In this document: positions 35,304 through 46,502 of the stretch, in pieces
Position numbering within the stretch: position 1 is the first letter of the stretch
How the letters are laid out: every line of letters starts with the position of its first letter
Assembly (NCBI GenBank): GCA_028622995.1
Contig: JAJQJQ010000021.1
Location: 3,224,001 to 3,288,000 of the forward strand
Length of the DNA: 64,000 nucleotides
Direction: 5' to 3'
Source of the DNA: Panagrolaimus kolymaensis
Lineage: Eukaryota; Nematoda; Chromadorea; Rhabditida; Panagrolaimidae
Program-made: the position numbers and the translations under genes
Notes under the pieces: generated by a model
Seen by the model: only the letters and a program-made list of their open reading frames with translations
What the model was told of the DNA's origin: nothing
Database searches by the model: none

Positions 35304-38145
35304 ATGCAAATTTTATCTGCTCCCAAATCCCAACAGGTAAGAAATTGGTTGTTTTGATGCGCAAAAAAATTTAGGTTCAATATTTTTATTTTAAAAAATC
35401 ACTGGGAAAAAAGGCTTATTTAGGAAAAAAAATTTAATTTTGTTTTTGAACGTTTTTGTTTCAAACTGAAAAATGGGTCTCGTAGAAAGAGTAAATTCGT
35501 TTCATATTTATTCCATTTTTAGATTACAGTAACGACAAATGCAATAAATTTTTTATCTATTAAAGCAGCAATTCAAGCGGGTTTATTTATAGCTGCATTA
35601 ATAATAATTCTTAAAATTGCTCTCACTCCAAATCATATTCGCACAATAGATGATTTTAGAATATTTATTCAAACCCTTGAAAAACATCCACCATGGCGAA
35701 GTACTTCAGCAAAAAATTTACCATTAAAAGGTTCAATATTTTGTTGGGTTATGTCAACCCCAAATAATTATAATACTAAAATGTTAGCGGTTAATAATAC
35801 ATGGTTGCCGGATTGTGATCATGGTGAAATATTTACTTCTCAACCGGTGGATAATTCAATTCCATCCACAGCGGTATTTAGAAATTTTTCTAATGAAAGA
35901 ACCGAATTATTTTGGAAAAGTATTTATGCTTTTAATTATGCTTATAAACAAATTTCATCTGATTTTGATTGGTATTTAAAAGTTAGTTTATTTACAAAAA
36001 AGTTTCAAAAATGTATTAATAATAAAGAAAAAATTTTGATCCTAAAAGTCATCCAAAAAATTTATGTTTCTTTGAAAGTTATGAAAAATTTTAAAGGTTT
36101 TTTTGTGTGTCGAAAATTAACTTCCAAAAAAAACTTTGACTTGGATTATTAAACTCCAAAGATTTACATCTTCTTCTTTTTTTTTCAAATCTCACGAAAA
36201 TAACATTTTTTGAAATATCTTCTTCCGAAACCTTACCAAACTAAAAATATATATTTAATCTCTTTATTTTTATAATAAATAACAACTTTTTTAAAACTAA
36301 TAATAAAATAAAGAATTAATCCCAACTAAATTTAATAATAATATTTTTTTGTCGAAGAAAAATAAAACTTTATTTTTTGGATCAAAGTTTAATAATGAAA
36401 CCAAAGAGTTTAAAAATTATTCTTAAACTTTTATTTCGTAAAAAAATGCATGCATTCCATTGATTTATTTATTTACGTTTTCTTTTTCTTCTAAAAAATT
36501 ATTAATGACACCTGTTTCTTTTTTTTGGAGGAAATTTTCTTTCTATAAATGCATGAATTTTTAAGCGTAGGCAGAAAAAAGAAGAAAGAGTATAAAGTTG
36601 CAAAAAATAAAAGAAAAATTAATTTTGTATTTTCTCATGTTTTTAAACTTTTCTCTCTCAAAATAAAAATAAAAAATGAAACATAAGTGGTGTTGAAAAC
36701 TATGGGAAAATACTTGGAAGAAAACACAAATGGCAATGAAATTTATTAATAAAAACCTAAAATTAAATTTGGCGAAACAGAAATTTAAATTTTAAAGGGC
36801 TTTGATTAATGCTAACAAGATTTATGATTTCAAAAGGAAAACAAACTTTTTATTTCTTGAATCAAACGAAAAAATTAAATCAATTAACTAAAGTAGTTTT
36901 TTGAATCAAAGTTTTTAAACAAAGCAATCGATAGTTTTATTTATATTTTTATTACCTATAGTCTCACACAGCGATGGCAGCCAATAGACAAATCTGTCTA
37001 TCGCAACCGACAGACACGGTAAAAAAAAATTTCTTTCGTTGTCTGGCGCAAAAAAGTGTGGGGCTGTCGGTTGCGATAGACAGATTTGTCTATTGGCTGC
37101 CATCGCTGAGTCTCACAACAAAATTTCATACACATCCAAAAAAGGTTTAAAGTTCCAAACTCAAATCCAAATTATTATTTTTTTTCAGGCTGATGATGAT
37201 TCTTATGTCTTTCTGGATAATCTTCGACATTATCTTGCACGATTTAATCCTATGCAACCTTTATATTTGGGTTTTCGATTTCGTCCTTATTTAAAACACG
37301 GGTATAATAGTGGTGGGGTATATGTACTTTCAAAAGCTGCCGTAAAATTATTTCTTGATAAAGCATATTTAAATGAAACACTTTGTCCTTTTATGGAATA
37401 TGAAGATGTTGCGATGGGAAAATGTTTGGCTGCATTGGGTATCATTCCTATTGATACAAGAGATAAAGAAGGAAGACAAAGATTTACTCCATATGATGTG
37501 GATCAAATGTATGCTGGTGCATTATCAGAAGAATTAAGTAAAATATGGTTTATGGATAAACCATTAGAGGTTGGTTCAATGTGATAAAATTTATTCAATT
37601 TTCGGCGGAAAAAAAAAGACAAAATTTTAGAAGTAGAAAAGCATACCTAAAAATTTAGTGCATTTGTAACAAAGAAATTACGCAAATTTGCTTTCATTTC
37701 AATTTCCTAAACTTTTTTTGTGGTTCAATTGATGATTGCTGTAGCCAAGGCCAAAGAATCAAAATTCTTTCGAACAATAAAGTCCAAAGCTTCTATTAAA
37801 TCCGATTATCTTTTTTATTTTTCGAATTCCTTTATAAAATTTTAATTTTGTTGTCCTTGACTTTGAGACAGGTGATTACAGTAAACTGTTTTAATCGTTA
37901 GACGGTTTTTTTTGCGTTTTTGCAAATCCTTTAAAACAAAAACCCATTTTGTCATTCAAAATAATTTTTTTAATTTCTTGATTTCAAACTAAAATTCTTT
38001 TTTTTTTCAGGGATTTAATGCATTTTCACCTGAATTGATTTCATTGCATCATTTAACTCCATCACATTTTCGCATTACACATTTAGTTAGTCATTATATA
38101 AAAACACAAAAGAAAAGATTACAACATCGTCGAAAAAGAATTTAA
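35304..38145 (+). CDS. Core-1 beta-1,3-galactosyltransferase (T-synthase family)
   Basis: Four phase-0 exons: 35304-35336, 35523-35981, 37189-37569, 38011-38145; 335 residues. Type II membrane protein: short cytosolic N terminus, helix AIQAGLFIAALIIILKIAL, then the lumenal domain. Family signatures: GSIFCWVMSTPNNY, NNTWLPDCDHGEIFTS, the metal-binding DDD in KADDDSYVFLDNLR, YNSGGVYVLSKAAV, EYEDVAMGKCLAALGI and DTRDKEGRQRF. It adds galactose to O-GalNAc on Thr/Ser in the Golgi; the C-terminal tail is Arg/Lys/His-rich. Intron 2 (1.2 kb) carries a fold-back element 80 bp before exon 3. Some homologues have diverged in acceptor use, so the exact substrate is inferred. Confidence 0.93.
36969..37108. 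mobile_element. Fold-back MITE in glycosyltransferase intron 2
   Basis: A 140-bp element made of two perfect 45-bp inverted arms (36969-37013 and 37064-37108) starting CAGCGATGGC, around a 50-bp spacer. The exact 9-bp sequence AGTCTCACA flanks both sides (36960-36968, 37109-37117), a target-site duplication. Ends CAG..CTG with 9 bp suggest a Mutator-like origin; an 8-bp hAT duplication with one chance base is the alternative. No coding capacity. The RNA would form a long hairpin. Confidence 0.85.
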
Positions 38146-38376
38146 AAATGAAAAAGAAAAATATATTATATTTTATTTTATTATGTCTTCTCAGGAAAAA
38201 AAGGGGAAAAATAAAAAGAATAATAAACAAAAATCAATCAAAAAACAACAATTGAAAAAAAGGCTTTTTAAAGAAAAATGAAAGTTGTTCATCGATGATA
38301 AATTATTATTATTGCTGCTTCTTTTTTGTTTGTTTGTTTCAAAGTGTATTTTTTCCTTAAAGAAAAATTTCGAACG

Positions 38377-40533
38377 ATGATATTAAAATCTTTAATAATT
38401 CTTGTTTCACTTATTCAAATTTCTACTGCCTTTGGTAAGTTTATAAAAGCTTTATGAGTGTGTGTATCCCTCAAAATAGTTACTCGAAGTTTCGCTGAGA
38501 AAAAATGAATATTGAGTTTTCCTTGAAGATCCATTCTTTAATTTAATTACTATATTTTTTAAAGGACATTGAAGCATAAAAATATTGTGGCCTCCGCTTT
38601 TTTTTTTTATAAATTCAGAAATAAATAAATAAACAATAATATTTTTAATTTCCTGGTTTTCTCATATAATCCCTTGACACTACTTTTTGGTTTTAAAAAA
38701 TTATTCGCTTTTGGTTTTAATTCATACATTCTACCGCCAACATTTAATAATTCTCGATATAATTATTTTTTTTGATTCTTTATGTCGCTTCTTTAACTTC
38801 TTACTCATAAATTTTAATCTACAGCTAATTTATTTATTTTTAAAGGCATACTTCCTGTTTCAACATTACGCGCAGATTCCAAATCCATCGATGTGATTAA
38901 ACTTATGGGATCTTTGGGTTTGCCACCATGTGTTCATAGATGCATTGATCCATTCATAATGAAAATTTACGCCGCTTTAGAACTTAATGATACCATTGAT
39001 AATTATGATGCTTTATGTAACTCATATGAAAAAACAATGGAATGCATTGAAGCTGATTCAATTTGTATTAATGAAAGGATTTATCGAATTGCAACAAGTG
39101 GAATAAATAATATTTGCACAACTAAAAGAAAATTTATTGAAAATAATCAATCTTGTTTACGTCAATATTTGGATGAAAAAGCTAATGGTTGGTTTACTTA
39201 CTTAACTTTTCAAAAAAAAATTATGAAAAATGAAAAAATGACTCGGATTTAAAAGTTTCTTGCACTTTCCCAACCGAAACAAAATTTTATATTTACCTTT
39301 TTTTTCTTTTCTTCATAAGTTTTCTAAACTTTTAGCCCAATTTTTTAATAACAATGAAGGATTATTACTTTCGTAGAAAAATATGTAACAAATTATGTTT
39401 ATTTCTTTTCCAAAAACCCCACAAACATGAGTCACCTTTGAAGCTTCAAAGCTCGCTTTCACTTTTTTAACGCTTTTTTTGTTATCGCGGAACTCAAAAA
39501 GATAATAGGTAATTACTTCTTCTGGTTTTTATTATTTGTTGTTTGACTACAGCAACAACAAAAGGAAGAAACAACAGACTGTATTTAGTCGTCCAACAAA
39601 TTTGGCGGTGGCAATAAAATTTATCATTCTATAGTGGATTTATGACATAAACAAAATAGATTTACTTTATCCTGTCTGAATTTTTAAAATATTTTGTGGA
39701 ACTAATATTTATTTTCATTAACGATATTTTGTATATTCCATACAAAGTGTCGTCGTCGTTGATTAATATTTAAAGGTATTTTGTAGAGGATTACTCAAAT
39801 AAATAATTGAGAACAGGAAACTAGATTTTATAATAATAGGATTTTAAAGTCTTTTTATCATTTTATTATGAGGATTAAACTTAAAATGGAATATTTTCTG
39901 AAACAATTAAAACAAAAAATTTACGTCAAAAAATTTAATCTTATACATACACGTAAGCAAAAAGGGGTTTTCTTGTTTTGCTAAAAAAAATAATAGCCCA
40001 AAGAATGACGTAAATTTAAGAAAAAAATCTGACATCACAAAATGAAACAAAAAAACTTGTATCTTGTAATTCACGAAGCTATAGTATACAGCTTTTCTTT
40101 CAGCTTGTGATCAAAAATGTAAAATGATTGAATCCATTGCAAACGTCTCACATGATCCCGAAATTAAATATCTTTCTAATTCTGGTGGAAATATGGTTCG
40201 AGTTTTAGGTAAAATTGGTCCCATTTGTTCTGCAGCTAAATGCTATCTTCCATGTTTTCGAGATCAAATGAATATGGTTTGTACACGAGCAGGTGGAATG
40301 TTTGTTGTAAGCTTTTACTTACTCAACTGTTTGGAATATGTAAATACTAAAGTTAATCCATCTTTTAGGATAGCCTTTTGAAACCTTTCCATTTTTTGGC
40401 AGCTTACATCGAAGAAAGTGGAGATTTAGATTTAGTTAAACAATTAGTTCCACGTAAAATGCCTCAAAGTTGCAAATATTTTATTAATGAAGATAATTTA
40501 TTAAATATTCGGAAAGGTGATGATAATCAATAA
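38377..40533 (+). CDS. Secreted Cys-rich protein, CPG4-like
   Basis: Four exons: 38377-38434, 38846-39187, 40104-40306, 40369-40533; 255 residues. Signal peptide MILKSLIILVSLIQISTAF. The mature part has regularly spaced cysteines (LPPCVHRCIDPF, CNSYEKTMECI, DSICINE, NNICTTK, SCLRQYL, ACDQKCKMIE, ICSAAKCYLPCFRDQM, CTRAGG, SCKYF). The CxxxC pairs and helical spacing resemble the nematode chondroitin proteoglycan 4 domain, but few Ser-Gly attachment sites are visible. Identity as CPG4 rests on pattern only. It follows the glycosyltransferase by 231 bp on the same strand, close enough for co-transcription. Confidence 0.75.
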
Positions 40534-40953
40534 TAATCATAATTACTCGTAAAAAAGCAATAAAAGAATATAAAAAATATATTTATTTAAAACTTTCAAA
40601 AACATAGAAATTTACAAATTTTTATGATACATAAAAAACTATCAACTATAGAACCCGCAATGAATAAAGAAAAAAAAAATTATACAAAGCAAAATAGCTT
40701 TTAAAAAATGGCACATAAATTATTGTTTTTTTAAATATGTACAAATTAAAAATGTATATTTACGGTAATAAGAAGAGGTAACAAAAAAATTTTGGATGCT
40801 GTTTGCAAAACAGCAGTAGAATAAACAAATGCTTACCAATATCAACACCGAAGTTGGATGGACATAGTAACAAAAAGCTTGAAATAAAGTTTTGTGACTT
40901 TGTAACAAAGTGCTTGGCACTCATAAAATATACATATAAATAATATTATTTTT
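40534..40953. other. Convergent spacer
   Basis: 420 bp between two convergent genes. AT-rich, nothing coding. Confidence 0.4.
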
Positions 40954-42252
40954 TTAACATTCAACATCAACTTTAAGTTTATTACTAACTGGAATGGGTA
41001 CCGAATGGCCTGGAACAATCCAATCTGATTCACATATTACTTTTCGCCTTGATTCAAATAATTGTATCATATCTGAAGTAAATGTTTGATCCACACGATT
41101 AAGATTATCATCTTGAATAAATAATGATCCTCCAATTGCTACAGTTCCCATGCCCGGAACATTTCTTGCTAATACGGTTATTGAATCTTCTGTGGGCCCA
41201 GGAGTTTGAATAAGTAAAGTATTTGGTGAACAAAGTTTAACAATGTTTGAAATTTTCAATGGCGATGAAGTAATTTTAGTTCCTCGAGTAATTAAAGAAC
41301 CAAGAATGAGAGCATCAGAATTGAAGAGATTAATATTTCCAATATATTGAGGTTGAGTGGATGTAATAACGGTGTAATTAAAAACTTGGCCAAAGAAACC
41401 TTTCGATTGTAAAGCTGATTTAAGTTCATTCCGTTGCATTGAAAGACCTGTATTTATAATAATGGAACATCTTCCATCTTGTAAATGCACCACGGTGGAT
41501 GGAGCAGAATATGTTGCTTTAAACCCAAGCGATGGAATAAAATGTCCTGTTGAAAGCAAAGATAAAATTGGGCCATTTTCACTAACATAACCAACACCTC
41601 CTTTACTTTTTAATGGTTTGATTGGACTCACACGAATTCGATTTTTTATTTCATTCATTGCTTCAGGTATGAATGGCAGAGGTTTCTCTCGATTTATTAC
41701 AATCTTTTTTGGTGGTGATTTTGTTGTTTTTGATAATGATAACCTTGGTTTTACTAATTTTTCGGGCGCTTTTGTTTGAACTTCTTCTTCAAAAATAGGA
41801 TCATCTTGAATTGGTTGTTCTGATGATGGAGAAGGATAATAACCTTGATGATTATGAAGTTGAGCAAATTTATTTAAATCTAAATGTAATGCTTGCCAAA
41901 CAAGGGAATTGGTTGGAGAATTTCCTGTTAGTAATTCAAAAAGTAAATTTGGTGATCCACAACATACATGCCCACGAGTTGGATCAGGTTGGCAATGGGC
42001 ATCTCCACCACCAGCAAGGTCACGGCATGGATCTGGTTGACTCTATAAACAGAAAAAAAAGTTTAGCAAACAAAGTTTGTTTTAGTCATTTCCATCTAAT
42101 AGAAAATCATAAAACTAACTTACCCCAACTACTGGCGTACAATACATGAGTTCCAAAGATTGTTTATAACGTAATTGAGTTAAACCTTTTTCACAACAAA
42201 AACATTGCCCAATTAAAATGAGTAAAAGGAAATAACGCCTAAATTCGAACAT
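40954..42252 (-). CDS. Secreted metallo-beta-lactamase-fold protein, probably inactive
   Basis: Two exons on the minus strand, 42252-42124 and 42042-40954, phase 0; 405 residues. Signal peptide MFEFRRYFLLLILIGQCF, a Cys-rich stretch (SQPDPCRD, HCQPDP, HVCCGS), a Pro/Lys-rich linker, then from about residue 185 a metallo-beta-lactamase-like domain nearest to the MBLAC1 type. Landmarks: CSIIINTGL, NYTVITSTQPQYIGNI (in place of HxHxDHxGN), LLIQTPGPTEDSITVL (in place of TPGHTxGS), GTVAIGGSLF (in place of GDLF) and the closing DWIVPGHSVPI. Nearly all metal ligands are lost; only the last GHS remains. A secreted pseudoenzyme is the best reading. Confidence 0.78.
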
Positions 42253-44970
42253 TTCCGGTTTCTAAAATGACAAATTTTAAAATAACAAAACACAGAAGCA
42301 ATATTTAAAAAAAAAACGTGGGTTTTTAAGTAAAAATATAAACAAAAATGATGTGAAATTTTTTAAATACGTTTCAGTTTCAGCGTTAGAAAAAAACGGA
42401 TTGGAAACTCAATCTGCGTGTGAAATTTAAATATTGAAGGTGAAATATAAAAAAAAGTAAATAATTCAAATAAGTCCTTTATAAAGTAGTCATTGTTTCA
42501 TTGTTGGTCAAAGAAACCGAGAAAAAGACGAAAACGGATAGAGACTAAACAAGCAAGTGCTCAAACCAAAAGAAAAGAGGTTCGTTCTCAAAAAAGGTAT
42601 CCAACAAGAGTTTGGTTTTTATGAAAACGATATTAAGTTCGTGAATTTTTTTTCTTCTTCAGTAAATGAAAGGTTTTTGACCTTTTTATGGATTCAAAAA
42701 AAAAACTAAATTGAAGAAGCTGATTCATATGATCGAAATATCGCGAGTCATATCCTGAACTCACAATTTAAAAATTTACTAAACCTCAATCGTTTTTTTA
42801 AACTAAAATTTTAAAATGATCTCATTTCCGTTTTCTTCTGCTCCCAAATTTGAAGATAAAACAAAACCATTTTAAATAGGTGGTTTTATGTTTTGGTAAA
42901 TAAGCAAACAATAAATTTCAATTTCTTGAGAAGGAGAAAAAAGAACAGATGAAATTATGGGAACGAATGTTCACACTCACTTAATTAAACAATAGTATCC
43001 TATTACTTTCTCTCCTCCTATCATCATCTTCATCACCAAGATTTAATATTTTTTCTTTGACGCAAATTGCAAGACAACAAAAAAAGTGTACATAGAAATG
43101 AAAGATGATAGGGTTTGCCGTCTAAAAAAAGACTATGAAAATCAAAATTTTGCAACAGTTGCAAAAAAAGAAAGAGAAAATTGAAGCTTTTTCATTTTTG
43201 AACTTTTGTCTGTGCCGTCGCGCAAAGTTAAAGCAACTATTAAAGAAAATTTTAAACTTTCCAGACGAAAAGTGTGGGTTAGTTTTCAGAGATCAAAAAC
43301 GTTAACTTTGTCATTCTTTCATCGAAGCAGAAAAGGCTTTTTATTTAACAAGAGAAGCTTCTCAATCTCCTTAAAATTTAGGGAAGAAATCAAAATTTAA
43401 AACTCAAATTAAAAAAATTTAACATCAAATCGACCAATAGAGATAATAATAGCTATCGAATTAAGACCATTACATTCACTCAAAAAATGAAAGAAAGAAG
43501 AGAGGAAAACTTGATACAAAGAAGAAAAAAACAAGTTTAAAAAAGTAAAAAAAACCTTTTAAAATCTCATGTTTACTCAATGGATTATCGCCATGTCATG
43601 TCCCTTTCAACCCTAAAACGATGATCGTACAAAAAAATGGGTATCAAACTTTTAATTCCTTTCCTTTTTTTTCAAATCCATTAAAAAAGGAAGTATTAGT
43701 GAGAAATAAAGAAAGTTAATAGCAACAAGAGATTCACTATGAAAAGTTTTTTGTTACAAAAACGCAATAGTCTCACATTTAATCAAAGCTAAATTTTTAT
43801 TGTTTATTTTAAGTTTTTGAAAAGATTACATATGTATTTGAGAAAGAAAAAATACCAGATTTATTTTTTTTCCAATCATCATCTCAATTTACTTTTCTTT
43901 TTTCGGTTACTGAAATCCTTTTACACGTTATCCTTCCGATTTTCTAGCTTAAACTCTTTTAAGCTTTTAAAACTTTTGTAAAAAAAGAAAAGAAAGTTTT
44001 TATTTTCTGTAAAATACGCGGAAGAACCAGCTCTCTCTACCTCTCATAGCATTTTTCATCTCTGTCCGAAAACCAAAAAATAGAGTGTGTAATTTGATTC
44101 CTCCATTTTTAATGCGGTTTGAGGAGTACAAAAACGCTATGAAAGAAAATTGTAAAAATGAAGTTTTAAGTTTTGTTGTCCATCAATAAATACTTTTTTC
44201 TTTCCAATGTGTCTATTTATAAGATGGGTGTATATGAATGTGTAATAAATTATTATGCAACAAAACATTGATTGAAAAAAATTAAGCTGACGAGAGTGGG
44301 ATTCGAATTTCAAATCCATGCCCCGGAAGAGATTGGTGCTTTAGAACGCTCGACCATCTAGCCTGAAATCCACTAACATCTTTTTCAATGGAAAGTTTTG
44401 GTTGAAATCAACGAAAAATTAAAGCAAAAAATGTCAATTAAAAAATGCAAATGCCTTTGTGCTCATAATGTGTTTTATTTTTTTGATAATCTATGATTGA
44501 CAATGAGTGTAGTAATGCATTAAAAAATATTTGTATCAATAAAGTCAAGTCATCCTGAATGCTGGAGTCATTTTTTCCTTTGAAGCAAAAATTTTTAAAA
44601 TTAAATTCAAAAAATCAAAAATTTCTAAATTATTTCTAAATTTTCTTCAACCTCTGTGACATAATCTCATTGGTGTAATTTATTTATGTGTGACCTTAAT
44701 ATTATTGCATCAACTTCTTTCTTTTGATCATCATTATTAGGTGGAGTGTCTTTTTGCGTCGTTCGCATCCATCGCACTCTTCTTCTTCAGGTATGTGCAA
44801 CGGAAACATAAAAAATTGGGTCAAAAACGGTTTCTCTCCGATCACCTACTTATTGTTTTTCCATTTTTTATTTGAAGAAATCCGAAATCATTTAGTCTTT
44901 ATTTAAAGAAAAGGAAAGAAAGGTGAGAGCGGTTCAGGTTAATTTTCTGTTAAAAAAATAAATACAGAAA
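42253..44970. other. 2.7-kb intergenic region
   Basis: Between divergent genes. Contains a tRNA-like relic at about 44291-44372. The open frames here (for example 43206-43400) are low-complexity and unsupported. Confidence 0.5.
44291..44372 (-). pseudogene. Degenerate tRNA-Leu/Ser-like sequence
   Basis: On the minus strand a class-II tRNA-like order is visible: GATGGTCGAGCGTTCTAAAG (A box, as in tRNA-Leu), an extra-long middle, then ATTCGAATCCCAC (B box) and CTCTCGTCA. The 5' acceptor does not pair with the 3' TCTCGTC, and the T-stem 5' half (TGAAA) does not pair with CCCAC. It is a pseudogene or a tRNA-derived repeat end rather than a working tRNA. Confidence 0.5.
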
Positions 44971-46230
44971 ATGCAAAGTCCTGAAATGCCACCCGGTAGC
45001 GGGTACGGCAGCCATCGAAAATCATTAAAGCCCATAGCTTTTTGTGCCATAGCTTTTACGGTTGTTTCTGTGATTGCTTGTGTAATTACTTTACCAATTG
45101 TATATCATCATGTTCAAAAAGTTCAATCACTTATGGAAGAAGAAGTTGATTATTGTAAAGTGAGTTTCATATTTGTTGTTTTTGTAATTTCAAAGATAAA
45201 CATTTATTTATAGTCTCGTTCAAGAGATATGTGGAAAGAAATGGTTCAACTTCAAGCTGCTACAGGCTTCCCTGAAATGTTATCCAATCGCACAAAGCGT
45301 CAAGCTTTTGAAGGATATAATGCCGATCCAGTCGGCTCATCTCCAGGCGCTAACCAAGCTGGTCCACCCGGATCATGTTGCACATGCCAACGTGGTCCAC
45401 CAGGTCCACCTGGACCTCCTGGAAGAGATGGCAGACCTGGTGCTCCTGGAAGACCAGGAAATCCTGGACCTCCGGGTAGAGAAGGCGTTCTTTTACCTGG
45501 ACCACCACCTAAACCACCGTAAGCATTGATAATAACTTTAACACTCATTATCACAGCCATGATTTTTAGATGCCAAAAATGTCCACCAGGTCCACCTGGG
45601 CCAGCTGGTCCTCCTGGACCAAAAGGTTTACCTGGACCTCAAGGTGATGCTGGAAGACCAGGCAAAGATGGCACTCCTGGAATTCCAGGACCACCAGGTC
45701 CTGTTGGGCCACAAGGTAAGAGATTATTCGATTTTTAAAGGTCACGATTAATCTTCAATATTTCAGGTCCTCCCGGCGAATCGGGTGATAAAGGACCTCC
45801 TGGACCTCCCGGTGAATTAATTAATTCCGCTCCTCCAGGTCCTCCTGGTCCACCAGGTGCTCCTGGTCCACAAGGTAAGATTCAACACTTTTTCTAAAAA
45901 TCTTTCTTTAACTCTCATATTTTTTAGGTCCACCTGGTCCTCCAGGAAAAGATGGATTACCCGGAAGACCTGGACCAATCGGTAGGATTCAATATATTTT
46001 TAAAAGGTTTTATTTTACTTTCCTTTTTTAGGACCTCCCGGTGATGCAGGCGAGAAAGGCTCAGATGGGCTACCAGGACCTCATGGTAAGATTCAACATT
46101 TAAAAAAATAATCTTTATTTAACTTTTCTTTTTAGGTCCACCAGGTCCTCGTGGATCTCCAGGAAATCCGGGATCATGTGACCATTGCGAACAAGCAAGA
46201 ACAGGATCAGGTTATCAAAAGAGAAAATAA
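44971..46230 (+). CDS. Cuticle-type collagen
   Basis: Seven exons: 44971-45159, 45214-45518, 45570-45715, 45767-45874, 45928-45981, 46032-46085, 46136-46230; 316 residues. The N terminus is the nematode cuticle collagen domain: a signal-anchor helix ([19 protein letters not shown]) and [30 protein letters not shown] before QAFEGY is a furin-type site. Gly-X-Y blocks follow, split by SCCTCQ and CQKC, and close with CDHCEQA, so disulfide-linked trimers are expected. Exons 4, 5 and 6 are exactly 108, 54 and 54 bp, and all introns from exon 3 onward split a Gly codon G|GN. The number of small exons is unusual for this family. Confidence 0.93.
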
Positions 46231-46502
46231 AATTTGTTATCGAATAATAATAATAATAATTTTGCACCTTTGTATATCTTTGGATAAATTAAATGAAGAA
46301 AAAAACATTTCATGCAGCTAGAGTTATTCTTGTAATAAATTTGTAATGGAGCAAAATTTTTAATAATACAAAAGCGGTGAAAAAAAAGCAAGAAATCAAA
46401 GAAAATGCATACAAAAAGCTTTATTAATCACCGTAACTAAAACAATAAAAAAAACTTTAACAACGTCCTAATATTTATGCTTAACAGTTTTAAAAATGAA
46501 AA

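Noticed and set aside
37039..37188. Upstream extension of glycosyltransferase exon 3
   Set aside because: The frame is open only because it reads through the fold-back arm; homology begins at the acceptor at 37188.
45300..45560. Minus-strand Gly/Pro-rich frame
   Set aside because: Complement of Gly-X-Y codons also reads as Gly/Pro; the + strand has the collagen N-terminal domain and splice sites.
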